Of a DNA stretch of 9,449 bases, positions 7,324 to 9,449 are shown one piece after another. The number at the start of each line of letters is the position of its first letter. Position 1 is the stretch's first letter. The stretch lies in NCBI GenBank assembly GCA_002410125.1, contig DHQH01000099.1:16344-25792 (forward strand), written 5' to 3'. The translations under genes and the position numbers were made by a program. The notes beneath the pieces are model-generated. The model was not told where the DNA came from. It saw only the letters and a program-made list of their open reading frames with translations, and did no database searches. The stretch is from Alphaproteobacteria bacterium UBA5343. GTDB taxonomy: Bacteria; Pseudomonadota; Alphaproteobacteria; RF32; UBA5343.

Positions 7324-7863
7324 ATGTTAATTCAAACACAAAAAACACCTGATGAAAATGTGATTAATTTTTTTCCTGATGTGAATGTTGCAAAAGAAGG
7401 AAGGGCTGATTTTTATGATGCTTCTAATTATAAAGATTCATTTTTAGCTACAAGAATTTTTGATGTTGAGGGTGTGAAATCTGTTTTTATAACTGCAGAT
7501 ATGGTGAGTGTTACTAAAGATCAAAATGCTAATTGGGAAGATGTAAAAGCACAAGTTATGGCTCAAATTATGGAATATATTGCAGTTGGTGATGAAAGTG
7601 ATGATAGCGATGAAGGAGAAGCAAAAGATAGTGATGTTGTAAAAAATATCAAAGGTTTGCTAGATGCTAGAATTAGACCTGCTGTACATCAAGATGGCGG
7701 TGATATTATATTTAAGTCTTTTGAAGATGGGGTAGTATATGTTGAGATGATTGGAAATTGCAATGGTTGTCCTTATGCTATGGTTACTTTGAAAGAGGGT
7801 GTAGAAAAAGTTCTTAAAAGCTACATTAAAGAAGTCAAGTCGGTGGAAGCCGTTTCGGATTAA
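7324..7863 (+). CDS. Nfu-type iron-sulfur cluster carrier protein
   Basis: Nfu proteins accept an Fe-S cluster from the assembly scaffold and deliver it to client apo-enzymes in the cytoplasm. The 179-aa product has the two-domain alphaproteobacterial and mitochondrial layout. An Nfu_N domain spans about 1-88, opening MLIQTQKTPDENVINFFPD and including DVEGVKSVFITADMVSVTK. An acidic Asp/Glu/Ser linker spans about 89-103. A C-terminal NifU domain spans about 105-175. The cluster-ligating pair C146-x-x-C149 is intact in GNCNGCPYAMVTLKEGVE, and IRPAVHQDGGDI is the family's conserved lead-in to that domain. AAGGA at 7312-7316 lies seven bases before the ATG. The gene sits 18 nt after the DUF2333 gene and 16 nt before the bax-like gene, so it is probably co-transcribed. 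It is not the nitrogenase-specific NifU, because no scaffold or ferredoxin-like domain is present. Confidence 0.96.
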   Translation: MLIQTQKTPDENVINFFPDVNVAKEGRADFYDASNYKDSFLATRIFDVEGVKSVFITADMVSVTKDQNANWEDVKAQVMAQIMEYIAVGDESDDSDEGEAKDSDVVKNIKGLLDARIRPAVHQDGGDIIFKSFEDGVVYVEMIGNCNGCPYAMVTLKEGVEKVLKSYIKEVKSVEAVSD

Positions 7864-7879
7864 CAACTTCGAGCTGTTT

Positions 7880-8815
7880 ATGTTTAGATATTTTAGAATA
7901 TTATTTCTTAAACCATTCATTATATGCTTATTTGTCTTAATGGTAAGCGGTTTTTCTTATGCAACTCCTTTTGCTGAAATTAAAAACAGGCTAGAAGATT
8001 TTTATGTTGAGCGAGAAGGACTTTATATTCCTGAAATGAAAGTTAAGGAATTATCAAAGTTATTTAATTTTTATAAATATTCAGTAGATGAAGCTAAAAA
8101 TACTCAAGAAGTTCCTAGAATTTTTGTTAAATTTATACCTAAAGATAGTGATAAAATAAGAGATGTTGAAGAGAGAAAAGTTTTATTTGTAAAAATGATG
8201 CTTCCTTTGGCATTAAAAGTCAATGAAGAGGTTGCTAATGAGAGAAAAGAATTTTTACCTATATATGAAAAAGTAGAGAAGAAAGAAATATTATCTAAAG
8301 ATGAGAAAGATAAATTAGATGCATTATCTAAAAAATATCAAGCAGAGAGTAGGTTCAAAGATGATAGAAAATATGGGGTTATTGCTAAAAAACTCTTTAC
8401 AAGAATAGATGTTTTACCGCCGTCAATGATTGTTGCTCAAGCAATTGAAGAATCTGGTTGGGGTACTTCTAGATTTGCAAGATTTGGAAATGCTCTTTTT
8501 GGTGAGTGGAGTTGGAATGGTAAAGGAATGATACCAAAGGGTAGAAAAGATGGAGAAACCTACAGAGTAAAAACTTTTGATACTGTTTTGGATTCACTTA
8601 GGAGTTATATGAGAAATATTAATTCTCATAATAATTATTACCAGTTAAGGATGAGAAGAAAAGAAGCAAGATATAGAGAGCTCTTATTCTCTGGATATGA
8701 CTTTGCAGGAGCCTTATATGGTTATTCGCAAAGAGGTGTGGAGTATGTGCAATCAATTAGAAATATTATCAATAGGAATAATTTAACTGAATTTGATGCG
8801 GTAAGACTTAAATAA
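7880..8815 (+). CDS. Bax-like secreted N-acetylglucosaminidase (GH73-type domain)
   Basis: This is a predicted peptidoglycan hydrolase cleaving glycan strands in the periplasm. The 311-aa product begins with a signal peptide: basic start MFRYFR, hydrophobic core to about residue 25, likely cleavage after SYA (28). The Bax family (COG2992) N-terminal region follows, including MMLPLALKVNEEVANERKEF (106-125) and a charged, probably coiled-coil stretch (about 115-165). The glucosaminidase domain begins near 175 with PPSMIVAQAIEESGWGTSRF. E191 in the ESGWG motif is the expected catalytic acid. RFGNALFGEW (201-210), the DSLRSYMRNINSH segment (238-250) and YSQRGVEYV (282-290) are further Bax/FlgJ-like marks. 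Despite its name, the E. coli family member bax is unrelated to eukaryotic BAX. The start has only a weak GAG-containing ribosome site. With 16 nt to the nfu stop, translation may depend on coupling. A downstream ATG (M21) would destroy the signal peptide, so I keep the first one. Confidence 0.92.
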   Translation: MFRYFRILFLKPFIICLFVLMVSGFSYATPFAEIKNRLEDFYVEREGLYIPEMKVKELSKLFNFYKYSVDEAKNTQEVPRIFVKFIPKDSDKIRDVEERKVLFVKMMLPLALKVNEEVANERKEFLPIYEKVEKKEILSKDEKDKLDALSKKYQAESRFKDDRKYGVIAKKLFTRIDVLPPSMIVAQAIEESGWGTSRFARFGNALFGEWSWNGKGMIPKGRKDGETYRVKTFDTVLDSLRSYMRNINSHNNYYQLRMRRKEARYRELLFSGYDFAGALYGYSQRGVEYVQSIRNIINRNNLTEFDAVRLK

Positions 8816-8883
8816 TTTTGGTTAAGTCGTTAATATTTTCTAATAATTTTAATAAAACTGTAAGATTTTTTATGATAGCTTTA

Positions 8884-8892
8884 TGTTAAGAT
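8884..8892 (+). promoter_or_regulatory. Candidate extended -10 promoter of the DUF2336 gene
   Basis: TG-T-TAAGAT (8884-8892) resembles an extended -10 element and would start transcription near 8899, about 25 nt before the ATG. The surrounding 12-mer TATGTTAAGATG (8882-8893) differs by one base from TATGTTAAAATG (294-305) upstream of mutS, which gives mild support. No clear -35 is present. The 108-bp stretch 8816-8923 otherwise holds only AT-rich sequence, and I find no convincing terminator hairpin for the preceding gene. Confidence 0.35.
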
Positions 8893-8923
8893 GTTTTTTT
8901 GAAGTGCTTTGAAAGGAATATTC

Positions 8924-9449
8924 ATGAATACGAATAATAAGCAGTTAACTAAAGAAGATGTATTAAAATTAGCCGCAGATCCATCAGTTGAAAGACGGGT
9001 TGATACAGTTACTAAGTTATCAGATTTTTATGATGATGAAGGGCTCAGTACAGAAGAACTAAAGCTCGCTGAAGATATTTTTAGGGTGATGGTTAAAGAT
9101 GCGGAAGTTATAGTTAGAAAAGCATTATCAGAAAATTTAAAAGAAAATAATCAGATTCCTAGAGATTTAGCAATTTCTCTTGCAAGTGATGTAGAGTCAG
9201 TTTCTCTTCCTTTTATTGAAGCATCAGATATGTTAACAACTGAAGATCTTGTTAATATTGTTAAATCTAAAAATGAACAAAAACAAAAAGCAGTAGCTAA
9301 AAGAAAGAATCTTCAAGAAGAGGTAAGTAGTGTAATTGTTGAAGAATGTGGCGAAGAAGTAGTTGAAACCTTAATAGAAAACCATACCGCAAAAATTTCT
9401 GAAAAAAGCTATCATAGAGTGATTGAAAAAGATAATAATAGATTTTGTA
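8924..9449 (+). CDS. DUF2336 family protein, N-terminal part (truncated by window edge)
   Basis: The frame is open from the ATG to the window end, 175 codons, with no stop. I recognise the DUF2336 pattern, a helical family of unknown function seen chiefly in alphaproteobacteria: KLAADPSVERRVDTVTKLSD (15-34), LSTEELKLAEDIFRVMVKDA (41-60) and VIVRKALSENL (62-72). After these come PRDLAISLASDVESVSLPFI, LTTEDLVNIV, and a VETLIENHTAKIS segment. The repeated pattern of paired helices, with phrases such as DAEVIVRKALSENLK, resembles HEAT-like repeats. That suggests a protein-binding scaffold, as inference. There is no signal peptide or membrane segment, so it is probably cytoplasmic. The ribosome site GAAAGGA (8911-8917) lies six bases before the ATG. 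A 108-bp gap and a promoter-like element suggest it is transcribed separately from the bax-like gene. The remaining C-terminus is outside the window. Confidence 0.87.
   Translation, partial: MNTNNKQLTKEDVLKLAADPSVERRVDTVTKLSDFYDDEGLSTEELKLAEDIFRVMVKDAEVIVRKALSENLKENNQIPRDLAISLASDVESVSLPFIEASDMLTTEDLVNIVKSKNEQKQKAVAKRKNLQEEVSSVIVEECGEEVVETLIENHTAKISEKSYHRVIEKDNNRFC

Noticed and set aside
7660..7920. 86-codon minus-strand open frame opposite the nfu C-terminal domain and bax start
   Set aside because: It overlaps the conserved NifU domain coding strand entirely, has no ribosome site or recognisable motif, and is explained by codon bias of the real gene.

Overview
The window is a chromosomal stretch of an AT-rich bacterium (roughly one third G+C by eye). 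It most likely comes from an alphaproteobacterium. The reasons are a MutS of the long alphaproteobacterial kind (910 aa), an adjoining divergent malic enzyme gene, an ordered murJ-trpS pair, a two-domain Nfu protein, and two proteins (DUF2333 and DUF2336) that I associate mainly with Alphaproteobacteria. The low G+C fits a host-associated or reduced-genome lineage, but I cannot place it more closely. The code is standard: Trp is encoded by TGG, and all complete genes end in TAA or TAG.

Layout. The 5' end of a malic enzyme gene (minus strand, cut by the window edge) diverges from mutS (plus strand) across an 87-bp promoter region. mutS ends at a short hairpin that looks bidirectional. It also serves an unrecognised 90-aa basic protein gene on the minus strand. 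That gene has its own near-consensus sigma-70 promoter in a 178-bp AT-rich divergent intergenic region, which also holds three copies of an 8-bp motif. On the other side of this region begins a plus-strand series: murJ (lipid II flippase), trpS (abutting), a DUF2333 membrane-anchored protein, nfu (Fe-S carrier) and a Bax-like secreted glucosaminidase. Gaps in the series are 0, 62, 18 and 16 nt. After a 108-bp intergenic region with a likely promoter, a DUF2336 gene runs off the right edge.

How the genes fit together. This is mostly housekeeping: mismatch repair, peptidoglycan precursor export and hydrolysis, tRNA charging and Fe-S cluster delivery. From memory, many alphaproteobacteria have mutS-glnD-murJ-trpS followed closely by nfu. 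Here glnD is absent, and the 90-aa orphan sits in its place on the opposite strand. I see no mobile element, CRISPR array, tRNA, rRNA or phage gene, and no convincing new multi-gene system. The parts most worth a second look are the orphan gene with its repeat-bearing promoter, and the uncharacterised DUF2333 and DUF2336 proteins.
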